Shown piece by piece: positions 52,293 through 62,174 of a DNA stretch of 64,000 nt (its first letter is position 1; the number at the start of each line of letters is the position of its first letter). Source of the stretch: Pseudomonas graminis (lineage in GTDB: Bacteria; Pseudomonadota; Gammaproteobacteria; Pseudomonadales; Pseudomonadaceae); assembly GCF_004364335.1 (NCBI RefSeq), contig NZ_SOCR01000005.1:372001-436000 (forward strand), read 5' to 3'. The notes under the pieces are model-generated. The model did not search any database, was not told the origin of the DNA, and saw nothing but the letters and a program-made list of their open reading frames with translations. The translations under genes were made by a program, and so were the position numbers.

Positions 52293-52943
52293 TCAGTCTT
52301 TCCCGCACTCCAGCTCCAGCCCCACGCCCAACTGGCGTGACAGGCTGGGCCAGCGCTTCCACGCCGCGTCGGTGTCCGGGCTGGCGAGGCGCTCGCGATA
52401 CGCCTCCACCGACTCCAGCGAGAAGCTCTCGTCGTCCAGCATTTCATCAATAGCGTGATGCACCACTTCGTCGAGCTGATTGGCGAACGATTCGCCGATC
52501 AGCTGGTGGGCGATGACGCTGGCCACGGTGGTGTTCATCGGTATCAGCGGCTGGCCGAAATGCTTGATGTACAGATCATTCACTTCTTCCACCAGCCGGT
52601 GAGCGAGATAAGCCTCATCCAGCAACCCGTCCAGCCCTTCGTGGCCTGCCATGATGGCGGGCGGCGCGGTGAAGAATTGCTCGGCGATTTTCAGGACCGG
52701 CCTGATCTGGCTTTCAATGCCCGCCTGCAACGCGACGTCATGGGCGGCGTCCAGCAAGTCCGGGACCTGACCGATGTAGGCAATGACGAAACGCGTCAGT
52801 ACGCCTCGCGCGTCTACGTCAGGCAAGTGAATGGAGGGGTGCAGATGAGGAAGTTGCGACTCCAACTGGCGCGATAGCTGGCCGGATTGGTTCTCATGTT
52901 CCTGAGCTCGGGTGATCTGCTCGCGCAATGCGGCGGTGTTCAT
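52293..52943 (-). CDS. Conserved hypothetical protein, helical
   Basis: A 216-residue protein with no signal peptide, mostly helical, acidic. It has a long central helix series (HLVEEVNDLYIKHFGQPLIPMNTTVASVIAHQLIGESFANQLDEVVHHAID). I do not assign a function. Homologues appear next to the SulP-carbonic anhydrase pair in other Pseudomonas. It converges with the SulP gene and is divergent from the SCO1 gene. Confidence 0.8.
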   Translation of the reverse strand: MNTAALREQITRAQEHENQSGQLSRQLESQLPHLHPSIHLPDVDARGVLTRFVIAYIGQVPDLLDAAHDVALQAGIESQIRPVLKIAEQFFTAPPAIMAGHEGLDGLLDEAYLAHRLVEEVNDLYIKHFGQPLIPMNTTVASVIAHQLIGESFANQLDEVVHHAIDEMLDDESFSLESVEAYRERLASPDTDAAWKRWPSLSRQLGVGLELECGKD

Positions 52944-53093
52944 GGATGCTCCATAGGCAGTGAAACCAGGCGGTCATTATAGGGAAGTCCATACCTTAGC
53001 TTGCCCACAAATGCCGCTAAGACGTAATTGTCATAACAGCTTCATGCTTATGTGCATAATCGCGCGCTCGTTGACCACTTATGGGCTGAACTC

Positions 53094-53726
53094 ATGACCC
53101 GAACCCAGAAAACCGTTTTCATCCTTGCGGCCATCGTGGCGCTGGTCCTTGGCCTGACCGTCTACCGTGTGCTGTCAGGCCCGGATCAGGGCGACCAGAC
53201 AGCGCTTATCGACGCAGGGATTATCCTTCTCCCGCAGAGCCGCAACGTGCCGGATCTCTCGCTCACCGATCAGGACGGCCAATCCGTGTCATTGAGCCAA
53301 TTGAAGGGCAAATGGACGATGCTGTTCTTCGGCTACACCTTTTGCCCGGACATCTGCCCGACCACCCTCGCCCAGCTGCGCCAGATCAAAAGCGAGCTGC
53401 CCAGTGAGGCCGTCGGCAAACTGCGCATCGTGCTGGTCAGCGTTGATCCCGATCGCGACACCCCGGAACAGCTCAAGCAATACCTGGGTTACTTCGACAA
53501 GCAGTTCCTCGGCTTGAGGGCGCCGGTCGATACGCTGCAGAAGCTGGCGAATGCCGTGAGCATCCCGTACATCCCGGCGGACACCCGCAAGCCGGGCTAT
53601 ACGGTCGACCACAGCGGCAACCTCGCCCTCCTCGGCCCCGACGGCACCCAGCGCGGTTTCATCCGCGCGCCGCTCAACGGCCAGAAGCTGGTGGCGCAGT
53701 TGCCGGGGCTGGTTGAAAGGAAGTAA
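53094..53726 (+). CDS. SCO1/SenC copper chaperone
   Basis: SCO proteins deliver copper to the CuA site of cytochrome c oxidase. The 210 residues start at ATG 53094 (MTRTQKTVFILAAIVALVLGLTVYRVL), giving an N-terminal membrane anchor. The thioredoxin-like domain has CPDIC (C84, C88) and the third copper ligand H173 (TVDHSGN). The frame open to 53052 adds 14 unlikely residues. No coxBAC, cox11, ctaA or ctaB genes are beside it, although in P. aeruginosa this gene closes the aa3 oxidase cluster. Confidence 0.93.
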   Translation: MTRTQKTVFILAAIVALVLGLTVYRVLSGPDQGDQTALIDAGIILLPQSRNVPDLSLTDQDGQSVSLSQLKGKWTMLFFGYTFCPDICPTTLAQLRQIKSELPSEAVGKLRIVLVSVDPDRDTPEQLKQYLGYFDKQFLGLRAPVDTLQKLANAVSIPYIPADTRKPGYTVDHSGNLALLGPDGTQRGFIRAPLNGQKLVAQLPGLVERK

Positions 53727-53792
53727 GCACTGATAATGCCGGCCTTGCGCCGAGATCATTGCAGGAGCGCTTGATGCCTAACGGCGGCCTTT

Positions 53793-53882
53793 GTAGGAGC
53801 GCGCTTGCCCGCGATGGCTGAGGCACGGACGCTAGAGATATATCGGGTGTACTGACCATTTCGCGGGCAAGCGCGCTCCTAC
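53793..53882. repeat. REPIN 9, SCO1-metQ gap
   Basis: GTAGGAGCGCGCTTGCCCGC at 53793 with the inverse arm ending at 53882. A truncated REP-like remnant GCAGGAGCGCTTGATG lies near 53761. REPIN 10 follows 44 bases later, so the 312-base gap is mostly repeat. Confidence 0.93.
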
Positions 53883-53925
53883 ACGGGGTCGTGGTGGATG
53901 ATCAATCTGAGCTTGTGCACTATCT

Positions 53926-54013
53926 GTAGGAGCCGGCTTGCTGGCGAACGCGGTTTGCCAGCTGCAATTTCCATCTCTGAAAAACCGCATTCGCCAGCAA
54001 GCCGACGTCCCAC
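53926..54013. repeat. REPIN 10 (GTAGGAGCCGGC class), SCO1-metQ gap
   Basis: The left arm GTAGGAGCCGGCTTGCTGGC begins at 53926 and the right arm ends GTCCCAC at 54013. It belongs to the same class as REPIN 2. Two different classes lie in tandem in this gap. Confidence 0.9.
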
Positions 54014-54038
54014 GACGTCGCCCGCGTAACCGGCTTGA

Positions 54039-54812
54039 TCAGAACGCCGGGACCACAGCGCCTTTGTACTTCTCAACGATGAATGCCTTGGTTTCCGGGC
54101 TGTGCAGCGCGGCGACCAGTTTCTGGATGGCCGGGGCATCCTTGTTGTCTTCGCGGGTCACGAGGATGTTCGCGTAAGGCGACTCTGCCCCTTCAATGAT
54201 CAGCGCATCCTTGGTCGGATCAAGCTTGGCAGTCAGCGCGTAGTTGGTATTGATCAGCGCCAGGTCCACCTGCGTCAGAACCCGTGGCAGGGTCGCCGCT
54301 TCCAGCTCGCGGAATTTCAGGTTTTTCGGGTTTTGCTGCACGTCGCTTGGCTTGGCGGTGATGCTGGCCGGATCCTTCAGAGTAATCAGGCCGGCCTTGA
54401 CCAGCAGCAACAGGGCACGGCCCTCGTTGGTGGCGTCATTCGGGATGGCAACGTTGGCGCCATCCGGCAACTCGGCCAGACTCTTGAGCTTGTCCGAATA
54501 GGCGCCAAACGGCTCGATGTGAACCTTGGCCACACTAACCAGATTCGTGCCCTTGCCCTTGTTGAACTCATCGAGATACGGCTGGTGCTGGAAGAAGTTG
54601 GCGTCCATGCGCTTCTGGTCGACCTGCACGTTGGGCTGAATGTAATCGTTGAACACCTTCACGTTCAGGGTCACGCCTTCCTTTGCCAGCATCGGCTTCA
54701 CGAACTCGAGAATCTCGGCGTGTGGCACGGCAGAAGCCGCAACGGTCAAGCTTTCATCAGCATGGGCAGACAGCGCCGCCACGGCAGCGAATACAGCCAA
54801 CAACTTCTTCAT
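54039..54812 (-). CDS. metQ: D-methionine-binding lipoprotein/periplasmic protein MetQ
   Basis: MetQ captures methionine for the MetNI importer. The 257 residues begin MKKLLAVFAAVAALSAHADESLTVAASAVPHAEIL, with a signal peptide ending near SAHA; no lipobox Cys is evident, so it is probably soluble in the periplasm. The NlpA family segments (HAEILEFVKPMLAKEGV, MDANFFQHQPYL and NPKNLKFRELEAATLPR) are clear. It is third in the metNIQ series. Confidence 0.95.
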   Translation of the reverse strand: MKKLLAVFAAVAALSAHADESLTVAASAVPHAEILEFVKPMLAKEGVTLNVKVFNDYIQPNVQVDQKRMDANFFQHQPYLDEFNKGKGTNLVSVAKVHIEPFGAYSDKLKSLAELPDGANVAIPNDATNEGRALLLLVKAGLITLKDPASITAKPSDVQQNPKNLKFRELEAATLPRVLTQVDLALINTNYALTAKLDPTKDALIIEGAESPYANILVTREDNKDAPAIQKLVAALHSPETKAFIVEKYKGAVVPAF

Positions 54813-54877
54813 GTCTACTACTCCTGAAATGCGCGCGCAGTGGCGTGCATCTGCCGGTCAGTGACCGGCGAATTCGG

Positions 54878-55552
54878 TTAACGGTGTGAAAAGTGCGCGA
54901 CCAGTCTGTCGCCGACGGTTTGCAGGATCTGCACCAGCACCAGCAGCAATACGACCGTTACAAACATCACATCGTTCTGGAAGCGTTGGTAACCGTAGCG
55001 AATCGCCAGGTCGCCCAAGCCACCGGCGCCGACTGCACCGGCCATGGCCGTGAACGACACCAGCGCAATCGCGGTCACGGTGATCGCCGCGAGGATGCCA
55101 GGACGCGCTTCAGGCAACAGCGCCTTGAGCACGATCTGCCGGGTCGTGGCCCCCATCGCTTGAGTGGCCTCGATGATCCCGCGATCCACTTCCCGCATCG
55201 CGGTTTCCACCAGGCGCGCGAAGAACGGCGTGGCGCCGGCGATCAGCGGCGGCAGCGTGCCAAGGATGCCCAGCGAGGTACCGGTGATGATTTCCGTCAG
55301 CGGCATCATCACGATCAGCAGGATGATGAACGGCAGCGCCCGCAGCATGTTCACGATCAAGCCCACGGTGGTGTAAACCGGCTTGTTCTCAAGCAACTGA
55401 CGCGGCGAGGTGAGGAACATCAGCACGCCAAGCGGCAAGCCCAGCAGGACGGTGAAGGCAAGCGACACGCCGAGCATGATCAGGGTGTCGCCAGTCGCCA
55501 GCCAGATTTCGTACCAGTCGACGTTGGAAAACAGGTTGAGAAAAGTGTCCAT
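54878..55552 (-). CDS. metI: Methionine ABC transporter permease MetI
   Basis: MetI is the membrane subunit of the methionine importer. The 224 residues hold about five hydrophobic segments and the EAA loop (GATTRQIVLKALLPEARPGILAAI). The start overlaps the metN stop by one base, as expected for coupled subunits. Confidence 0.96.
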   Translation of the reverse strand: MDTFLNLFSNVDWYEIWLATGDTLIMLGVSLAFTVLLGLPLGVLMFLTSPRQLLENKPVYTTVGLIVNMLRALPFIILLIVMMPLTEIITGTSLGILGTLPPLIAGATPFFARLVETAMREVDRGIIEATQAMGATTRQIVLKALLPEARPGILAAITVTAIALVSFTAMAGAVGAGGLGDLAIRYGYQRFQNDVMFVTVVLLLVLVQILQTVGDRLVAHFSHR

Positions 55553-56559
55553 CAGCGCAGGACCTCCATGTGAACGTCGGCTGCGGTGAAGCGGGCAAAC
55601 GCGGCGTCCATGTCACCACCGGTGATGGCCAGCGTCAGTTGGCCGTAAGGCGTGTCTTTGATGCGGTCGATACGGCCGGCCAGAATGCTGTAGTCCACAC
55701 CGGTTTCCCGCGCGACCGTGCCCAGCAATGGCGCGTAGGTCGCTTCGCCCTGAAACGTCAGGCGTACGATGCGGCCTTGAACATGGGCGAAATCGCGGTT
55801 CAGCTGGTTTTCGTCGACCTCTTCGTCTTCCTGCACAAAGCGGCGAGTCGTTGGGTGTTTAGGGTGGAGAAACACATCCGCCACAGCGCCCTGCTCGACG
55901 ATCACGCCCGCATCCATGACCGCCACTTGATCGCAGACGCGACGGATCACGTCCATCTCGTGGGTGATCAGCACGATGGTCAGCTTCAGTTCGCGATTGA
56001 TCTCGGCCAGCAGCTGCAACACCGATGCCGTGGTTTGCGGGTCAAGGGCGCTGGTGGCTTCGTCGCACAGCAGAATCTTCGGCTTGGTCGCCAGCGCCCG
56101 GGCGATGCCGACGCGTTGCTTCTGGCCGCCGGACAATTGCGCCGGGTACTTTTTGGCGTGATCGGAGAGACCCACGCGGGCGAGCAGCTCGGCCACACGC
56201 TGATCGATCTGTGCGCGAGACATGTCCCCGGCGAGCGTCAGCGGCATGGCGACGTTGTCGGCCACGGTCTTGGACGAGAGCAGATTGAAGTGCTGGAAAA
56301 TCATTCCGACCTGACGGCGGAAGCCGCGCAGACCATCGGCGTCCAGCGCGGTGACATCGACGTCATCGACCAGAATCTTGCCGCCGCTCGGCGCTTCAAG
56401 ACGGTTGATCAGGCGCAGCATGGTGCTCTTGCCGGCGCCGGAGTGGCCGATCAGACCAAACACCTGGCCGTTTTCGATGCGCAGGCTGGTGGGGTGCAGC
56501 GCGGGAATTTCCCGATCGGCAACCCGATAGGTTTTGTGGACGTTTTGGAACTCGATCAC
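55552..56559 (-). CDS. metN: Methionine ABC transporter ATP-binding protein MetN
   Basis: MetN powers methionine uptake. The 335 residues include Walker [10 protein letters not shown] (38-46), signature [15 protein letters not shown], Walker [12 protein letters not shown], and a C-terminal NIL regulatory domain that senses internal methionine. It heads the metNIQ operon, 382 bases divergent from katE. Confidence 0.97.
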   Translation of the reverse strand: MIEFQNVHKTYRVADREIPALHPTSLRIENGQVFGLIGHSGAGKSTMLRLINRLEAPSGGKILVDDVDVTALDADGLRGFRRQVGMIFQHFNLLSSKTVADNVAMPLTLAGDMSRAQIDQRVAELLARVGLSDHAKKYPAQLSGGQKQRVGIARALATKPKILLCDEATSALDPQTTASVLQLLAEINRELKLTIVLITHEMDVIRRVCDQVAVMDAGVIVEQGAVADVFLHPKHPTTRRFVQEDEEVDENQLNRDFAHVQGRIVRLTFQGEATYAPLLGTVARETGVDYSILAGRIDRIKDTPYGQLTLAITGGDMDAAFARFTAADVHMEVLR

Positions 56560-56941
56560 GGAGCGAACCTTGTGGGGCGCGTTGAAAAATCAGCGTGGAG
56601 ACTCATGCCTTCATCACGCTGCTGAGCGATGCCATTTCGGCTTCGGCTGGGTAAACCGGGCGCGCATTTTAGCCTGTCGAATCCAGGTTGGGCCCAGCCT
56701 TCTTAGCATTTATTTCACACTGGACCTGCCGAACGGTCATATGGATGGCCGACTGTCAGTCCGGCGATGGAAATCGAAGAATCGGAAAAACAAACGGAAC
56801 GGCTGTTTTCATCGTCAGTCATTTACTTAGCGCCTGAATATTGCCTGGCTTCATGTCAGGCATTTCCGCCTACGAGCTCCTGCTGCCTCCACACCATGGA
56901 ACGCCGAACAAGGAGCCGTCTGAACCGAGGAGTTTTGCCTG
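56560..56941. other. Divergent intergenic region metN-katE
   Basis: This 382-base gap must hold the metNIQ and katE promoters. I see no SAM-riboswitch architecture, REP element or strong terminator here. The AT-richer stretch around 56760-56830 may be the katE upstream region. Confidence 0.5.
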
Positions 56942-59101
56942 ATGAGTAAGAACACAAACCCGCCTGTGAGCGCCAACGCCAAGAGCGAACTGGCGGGCAC
57001 CGACACGCTGGACCGTGGCAACACAAACGCCAAGGTCGAAAGCCTTGAAACGTTCCGCTCCGACGCCACCGGTGAGGCCTTGCGCACCAATCAGGGCGTA
57101 AAGATCTCCGACAACCAGAACACGCTGAAAGTCGGCTCGCGCGGCCCATCGCTGCTCGAAGACTTCATCATGCGCGAGAAGATTACCCACTTTGACCATG
57201 AACGCATTCCGGAGCGCATCGTCCATGCGCGCGGTACCGCCGCTCATGGTTACTTCCAGACCTACGAGAACCATTCGGCGCTGTCAAAAGCCGAATTCCT
57301 GCGCGACCCGGGCAAGAAAACCCCGGTCTTCACACGCTTTTCCACGGTCCAGGGCCCACGTGGCTCCGGCGATACCGTCCGTGACGTACGCGGTTTCGCG
57401 GTCAAGTTCTACACCGACGAAGGCAACTACGACCTGGTCGGCAACAACATGCCTGTATTCTTCATCCAGGACGCCATCAAGTTTCCCGATTTCGTACACG
57501 CGGTGAAGCCAGAGCCTCACAACGAAATCCCTACGGGCGGCTCTGCTCACGACACGTTCTGGGACTTCGTTTCCCTGGTGCCGGAATCCGCTCACATGGT
57601 GCTGTGGACCATGTCCGACCGTGCAATCCCGAAAAGCCTGCGCTCCATGCAAGGCTTCGGCATTCACACGTTCCGCATGATCAACACCGAGGGCAAATCC
57701 TCGTTCGTCAAATTCCACTGGAAGCCCAAGTACGGTACTTGCTCTCTGGTGTGGGACGAAGCGCAGAAGCTTGCGGGCAAGGACACCGACTTCCATCGCC
57801 GCGACCTGTGGGAATCCATCGAGATGGGCGACTACCCGGAATGGGAACTGGGCGTTCAGATTGTTGCCGAGGAAGATGAGGACAAGTTCGACTTCGACCT
57901 GCTCGACCCGACCAAAATCATCCCGGAAGAGTTGGTGCCGGTAACGCCGCTGGGCAAGATGGTGCTGAACCGTAACCCGGACAACTACTTCGCCGAGACC
58001 GAGCAGGTTGCGTTCTGCCCAGGCCACGTCGTGCCGGGTATCGACTTCTCCAATGATCCGCTGCTGCAGGGCCGCCTGTTTTCGTATACCGATACGCAGA
58101 TCAGCCGACTGGGTGGGCCGAACTTCCACGAGATCCCGATCAACCGTCCGGTCTCGCCGAACCACAACAACCAGCGTGATGCTCAGCATCGCACCACTAT
58201 CGACAAGGGTCGCGCTTCTTATGAGCCGAACTCCATCGACGGCGGCTGGCCGAAAGAGACCCCTGCTGGTCCGCAGGATGGTGGCTTCGAGACGTACCAT
58301 GAGCGCGTCTCAGCAGAAAAGGTGCGTGAACGCAGCCCTTCGTTCGGCGACCACTTCTCCCAGGCCACGCTGTTCTTCAACAGCATGAGCGAGCACGAGA
58401 AAGAGCACATCATCGCGGCATACAGCTTCGAGCTGGGCAAAGTGGAGCGTGAGCACATTCGCGCCCGTCAGGTGAACGAGATTCTCGCGAATATCGACCT
58501 CACACTGGCGCAACGTGTGGCTGAAAACCTTGGCTTGCCGGCCCCGAAAGCAGCGACCGTCAAAGCGCAAAGCAATGGCAAATTGAGCGTCGACAAGTCG
58601 CCACTGCTGAGCCAGGCGAACCTGCTGCCTGCTGACATTGCTTCGCGCAAAGTCGCTATCCTGGTTGCAAACGGTGTTGACGACAAAGCTGTAGCCGCGA
58701 TGAAAGCAGCGTTGGAAGCCGAAGGCGCACACGCCAAGGTGCTGGGTCCTACCTCCGCCCCGGTTAAAACCGCAAGTGGTGCATCCCTGCCAGTGGATGC
58801 TTCCATGGAAGGTTTGCCATCGGTCGCGTTCGACGCTGTGTTCATCCCGGGCGGCGACGCTTCGATCAAGGCCCTGAGCGGCGATGGCGTGGCACTGCAC
58901 TATGTGCTTGAGGCTTACAAGCACCTCAAAGCCATCGCCTACGCGGGTGACGCACAGAAACTGATCGACCTGCTGCGTCTGGAAGCCGATGCCGGTTTGC
59001 TGGCCGTTTCGGACAGCGCTTCCTTCAAGGCGTTCTTCGATGCGATTCAGCAGCATCGCGTCTGGGCTCGTGAGCCTAAAGCGAAGGCGATTCCTGCGTA
59101 A
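56942..59101 (+). CDS. katE: Monofunctional large-subunit catalase HPII
   Basis: KatE dismutates hydrogen peroxide and is usually RpoS-dependent. The 719-residue protein is the large-subunit type. The heme-pocket H95 ([12 protein letters not shown]) and N168 (VGNNMPVFF) are spaced as in E. coli HPII, and the proximal heme Tyr is Y382 (RLFSYTDTQ). A C-terminal DJ-1/glutaminase-like domain starts near 570 ([17 protein letters not shown]). GAGGAG precedes the ATG. A strong terminator follows. Confidence 0.97.
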   Translation: MSKNTNPPVSANAKSELAGTDTLDRGNTNAKVESLETFRSDATGEALRTNQGVKISDNQNTLKVGSRGPSLLEDFIMREKITHFDHERIPERIVHARGTAAHGYFQTYENHSALSKAEFLRDPGKKTPVFTRFSTVQGPRGSGDTVRDVRGFAVKFYTDEGNYDLVGNNMPVFFIQDAIKFPDFVHAVKPEPHNEIPTGGSAHDTFWDFVSLVPESAHMVLWTMSDRAIPKSLRSMQGFGIHTFRMINTEGKSSFVKFHWKPKYGTCSLVWDEAQKLAGKDTDFHRRDLWESIEMGDYPEWELGVQIVAEEDEDKFDFDLLDPTKIIPEELVPVTPLGKMVLNRNPDNYFAETEQVAFCPGHVVPGIDFSNDPLLQGRLFSYTDTQISRLGGPNFHEIPINRPVSPNHNNQRDAQHRTTIDKGRASYEPNSIDGGWPKETPAGPQDGGFETYHERVSAEKVRERSPSFGDHFSQATLFFNSMSEHEKEHIIAAYSFELGKVEREHIRARQVNEILANIDLTLAQRVAENLGLPAPKAATVKAQSNGKLSVDKSPLLSQANLLPADIASRKVAILVANGVDDKAVAAMKAALEAEGAHAKVLGPTSAPVKTASGASLPVDASMEGLPSVAFDAVFIPGGDASIKALSGDGVALHYVLEAYKHLKAIAYAGDAQKLIDLLRLEADAGLLAVSDSASFKAFFDAIQQHRVWAREPKAKAIPA

Positions 59102-59123
59102 TTTGCAGGACTAGCCGTCACAA

Positions 59124-59155
59124 AAAAGGCGTTGCCCGCGAGGGCAACGCCTTTT
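59124..59155. terminator. Bidirectional intrinsic terminator after katE
   Basis: AAAAGGCGTTGCCC at 59124-59137 pairs with GGGCAACGCCTTTT at 59142-59155 across a 4-base loop. It serves katE and the convergent lipoprotein gene. Confidence 0.94.
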
Positions 59156-59173
59156 CTTTTGATCAAAAATCGA

Positions 59174-59887
59174 TCAGGACTGCGCGGGTTTCAACACAAT
59201 CTTCGCAGGCTCAGTGCGCTCGATTTCACGCTGCATCTGCAACTCGAAATCCGGATTGATCCTCGTGACGCGCTTGGTCAGCAAGGTCGCCAGCCAAGGG
59301 TAGTCGTCCGTGCGCGGTACCTGCACAGTGACGTCGCAGTTGAAGGCTGTGACGTCTTCAGCGATGTCACTCAACTGACGGCGCAACTGCTTCATGTCCC
59401 CTAGCTTCAGCTCGATGGTCGTGCTCTCGGCGCTCGGGTCGATCACCTTCGCCTTGCGCTTGGCTTCGGCAGCACGAAGTTCGGCTTCGGCCTTTTCCAG
59501 CTCGGCTTTACGGGCGTGGGCGATGGCACCGTTGACACCACTGGTCAGCGCCGGGGCCTTTGGCATCAAAGCGCGAGCGCGGCTGAGCGCGGTGGCGGCG
59601 GCATTCATGTCGCCTTTCTGCAGCACGATCTGGCTGCGGCTCAGGTACGCCTCGGCCAGTTGACGCTGGTATTGCTCAAGTCGGGGATCGTCCGGGGATT
59701 TGCTTTGCAGCGCGGCCAATTGATCCTCGGCGGTGGCCAACTCGCTGCTGGCGATGTTCTGTTCCAGCTGCTGATACGCATCGGGCGGCGCAACAGCCGC
59801 GGGTTGCTCGATGGGCTTGCTCTGGCAAGCGCTCAACAGCACGGAAAATGCAGCAAGCAGCAGATAACGGGATGCGAACGGCTTCAT
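59174..59887 (-). CDS. Hypothetical lipoprotein with coiled-coil (PA5502-like)
   Basis: A 237-residue predicted lipoprotein, MKPFASRYLLLAAFSVLLSACQSKP, with lipobox LLSAC (C21). The middle is helical with TPR-like repeats (DQLAALQSKSPDDPRLEQYQRQLAEAYLSRSQIVLQKGD), then a Lys/Ala/Glu-rich coil and a short beta domain. Homologues lie next to znuB in Pseudomonas. Function unknown. Confidence 0.85.
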   Translation of the reverse strand: MKPFASRYLLLAAFSVLLSACQSKPIEQPAAVAPPDAYQQLEQNIASSELATAEDQLAALQSKSPDDPRLEQYQRQLAEAYLSRSQIVLQKGDMNAAATALSRARALMPKAPALTSGVNGAIAHARKAELEKAEAELRAAEAKRKAKVIDPSAESTTIELKLGDMKQLRRQLSDIAEDVTAFNCDVTVQVPRTDDYPWLATLLTKRVTRINPDFELQMQREIERTEPAKIVLKPAQS

Positions 59888-60044
59888 TCCTGCGATTCTC
59901 TATTTGCGCAAAAAACGAGCAAGTCTACACACAACTGACTTGCACCGAAAATAACTGATCACTATCGGTGGGCGCGCAAGGAGTCATTGCACATTGCCGC
60001 CATTGGATTATTGCGGAGTATGACTCAACCCGCCAGCCAAGGTT

Positions 60045-60827
60045 CTACCGCTTGGGCAAAAGGAAGCTGAGCAGAAACAGCGCCGCCGCCGAGACCACGA
60101 TAGACGGGCCTGCCGGGGTGTCCTTGAACCAGGACAGCGCCAGACCCGCGCACACTGCAATGACGCCAATGATGCTCGCACCCAGAGCCATTTGCTCTGG
60201 CGAACGGGCGTGACGCTGTGCCGCAGCGGCGGGAATGATCAGCAGCGAGGTAATCAACAACACGCCAACGATCTTCATGGCCACCGCGATGACCACGGCG
60301 ATCAGCAGCATCAACGTCATGCGCAGGGTCGCCACCGGCAGGCCTTCAACGGTCGCCAGCTCTTCATGCACCGTGATGGCCAGCAGCGGCCGCCACAGCG
60401 CACAGATCAGCACCAGCACCAACGCGCTGCCCGCGAGAATCCACGCCAGGTCGTTCGGGCTGATGGCCAGCAGGTCCCCGAAAAGATAGCCCATCAGATC
60501 AATGCGCACGTCACGCATGAAGCTCAACACCACCAGCCCGAGGGACAAGGTGCTTGGCGCCAGAATGCCCAGCAACGTGTCGGAGGCTAGCGGTTGGCGC
60601 TGCTGCAGGGTCACCAGCAAGACCGCCAGCAGGAGGCAGCCCACGGTCACGGCGATCGCCGGGCTGATGTCCAGCAGAAAGCCCAGGGCCACGCCGAGCA
60701 ACGCGGCATGGGACAGCGTGTCGCCAAAATAAGCCATGCGCCGCCAGACCACGAAGGACCCCAGAGGGCCTGCCACTACCGCTAACGCGAGGCCTGCGAG
60801 CAAGGCGTAAAGAAGAAAATCAGCCAT
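60045..60827 (-). CDS. znuB: Zinc ABC transporter permease ZnuB
   Basis: ZnuB is the membrane subunit of the high-affinity zinc importer. The 260 residues begin at ATG 60827 ([49 protein letters not shown]), the ABC-3 family opening. This start overlaps the znuC end by eight bases, implying coupling; the 33-residue extension to 60926 is antisense-like and lacks membrane character. It is the last gene of zur-znuC-znuB. Confidence 0.96.
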   Translation of the reverse strand: MADFLLYALLAGLALAVVAGPLGSFVVWRRMAYFGDTLSHAALLGVALGFLLDISPAIAVTVGCLLLAVLLVTLQQRQPLASDTLLGILAPSTLSLGLVVLSFMRDVRIDLMGYLFGDLLAISPNDLAWILAGSALVLVLICALWRPLLAITVHEELATVEGLPVATLRMTLMLLIAVVIAVAMKIVGVLLITSLLIIPAAAAQRHARSPEQMALGASIIGVIAVCAGLALSWFKDTPAGPSIVVSAAALFLLSFLLPKR

Positions 60828-61626
60828 GCTTGCAGCTGTCCCCGTGGTCGTGAGTGTGGGTGTCGGTATGGACGTGGTCTTGAGCCGGCGCGGGTTGGCA
60901 GACTGCGCCATGCAAATCGTGGGCATGATCGTGATGGTGGTGATAGATCGCCAGGCTCGGCGCGTTCAGGCCGAACAGCTCTACAAAGGCGGGATCGTTA
61001 CTGACCTGCTCGGGGTGCCCGGAACAGCACACGTGACGATTGAGGCAGACCACCTGATCGGTGGTGCTCATGACCAGATGCAGGTCATGGGACACCATCA
61101 GCACACCACATTGATGGCGGTTACGCAGCTGAGTGATCAGCGCGTACAGCTCGGCCTGCCCGGCCACGTCAACGCCCTGTACCGGCTCGTCGAGCACCAG
61201 CAACTCCGGCTTGCGCAACAGCGCGCGCGCCAGCAGCACGCGCTGCATCTCACCACCGGAAATCCCTTGCAGCGGACTGTCGATGACCTTCTCGGCGCCG
61301 ACCTCGATCAGCGCCGCCCTCACGGTCTCCCGATCAACCCCAGGGACCAGACGCAGGAAACGCAGGACCGACAGCGGCAGCGTGGCATCGATGTGCAGTT
61401 TTTGCGGCATGTAGCCGACGCGCAGTTTCGGCTTGCGCCAGATTTCGCCCGAGTCAGCCTTGAGCAGCCCGAGAACGGCGCGCACCAGGGTGGTCTTGCC
61501 CGCGCCGTTGGGGCCGATCAGGGTGACGATTTCGCCCGAGCTGACGCTCAGCTGGATATGTTCCAGCACGCTCTGGCCGGCGCGGGTCACGCTGACGTCC
61601 TTCAGGCGGATCAGTGCATCGCTCAT
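60820..61626 (-). CDS. znuC: Zinc ABC transporter ATP-binding protein ZnuC
   Basis: ZnuC drives zinc import. The 268 residues from ATG 61626 ([25 protein letters not shown]) include Walker [10 protein letters not shown] (38-46), signature [15 protein letters not shown] and Walker [13 protein letters not shown]. The C-terminal tail is His/Asp-rich (HHHHDHAHD and [15 protein letters not shown]), a zinc-chelating stretch. The ATG overlaps the zur stop (TGATG). Confidence 0.96.
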   Translation of the reverse strand: MSDALIRLKDVSVTRAGQSVLEHIQLSVSSGEIVTLIGPNGAGKTTLVRAVLGLLKADSGEIWRKPKLRVGYMPQKLHIDATLPLSVLRFLRLVPGVDRETVRAALIEVGAEKVIDSPLQGISGGEMQRVLLARALLRKPELLVLDEPVQGVDVAGQAELYALITQLRNRHQCGVLMVSHDLHLVMSTTDQVVCLNRHVCCSGHPEQVSNDPAFVELFGLNAPSLAIYHHHHDHAHDLHGAVCQPAPAQDHVHTDTHTHDHGDSCKHG

Positions 61627-62108
61627 CAGGCGGCCTTGCACCCGGAACACACGCCGACGACTTCGACGGTTTGGGCTTCGACGTCAAAGCCGACCTCATT
61701 GGCCGCGTCGACGATGGCCGAGCTGATGCTGCCGTGCTGCAGCTCGATGGCGGCGTGGCACTCGCGGCAGATGAGAAATTGACCCTGATGCGCGTGGGTC
61801 GGGTGGTTGCAGCCGGCGAAGGCGTTCAACGACGCGATGCGGTGCACCAGGCCGTTTTCCAGCAGGAAGTCCAGCGCGCGGTACACCGTAGGTGGTGCGG
61901 CGCGGCGGCCATCTTCTTCGCTGAGCACGGCGAGGATGTCATAGGCGCCCAGCGGCTTGTGGCTCTGCCAGACCAGTTCCAGCACGCGACGACGCAAGGC
62001 CGTCAGCCGCAGGCCTTTGCCCGCGCACAGCGTGTCGGCTTCAGCGAGCGCACTGTGTACGCAGTGGGAGTGGTCGTGGGGGCGACTGGCCAGGGGTGTT
62101 TTAGACAT
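61626..62108 (-). CDS. zur: Zinc uptake regulator Zur (Fur family)
   Basis: Zur represses zinc-uptake genes when zinc is replete. The 160 residues have an N-terminal His-rich segment (HDHSHCVHS), winged helix ([27 protein letters not shown]), dimerisation domain, and the structural zinc cysteines in CREC and CSGC. It overlaps znuC and is divergent from znuA, with the candidate Zur site in the 66-base gap. P. aeruginosa also calls it Np20. Confidence 0.96.
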   Translation of the reverse strand: MSKTPLASRPHDHSHCVHSALAEADTLCAGKGLRLTALRRRVLELVWQSHKPLGAYDILAVLSEEDGRRAAPPTVYRALDFLLENGLVHRIASLNAFAGCNHPTHAHQGQFLICRECHAAIELQHGSISSAIVDAANEVGFDVEAQTVEVVGVCSGCKAA

Positions 62109-62134
62109 GAGCGGCGACGGCCTTTGAGAGAGAC

Positions 62135-62147
62135 GTTATTATGTTAC
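62135..62147. promoter_or_regulatory. Candidate Zur operator between zur and znuA
   Basis: GTTATTATGTTAC matches 10 of 13 positions of the palindromic GTTATAATATAAC-type Zur box. It lies 40 bases before the chosen znuA start and 27 bases before the zur start, where a shared operator is expected. Confidence 0.65.
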
Positions 62148-62174
62148 CTGTTCCTGCCCCCATGAGTGGTTATC

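Noticed and set aside
55570..56625. 351-codon open frame on the plus strand
   Set aside because: Antisense shadow of metN; no family features.
56560..56941. SAM riboswitch upstream of metNIQ
   Set aside because: I could not build the expected multi-helix fold or a terminator before metN.
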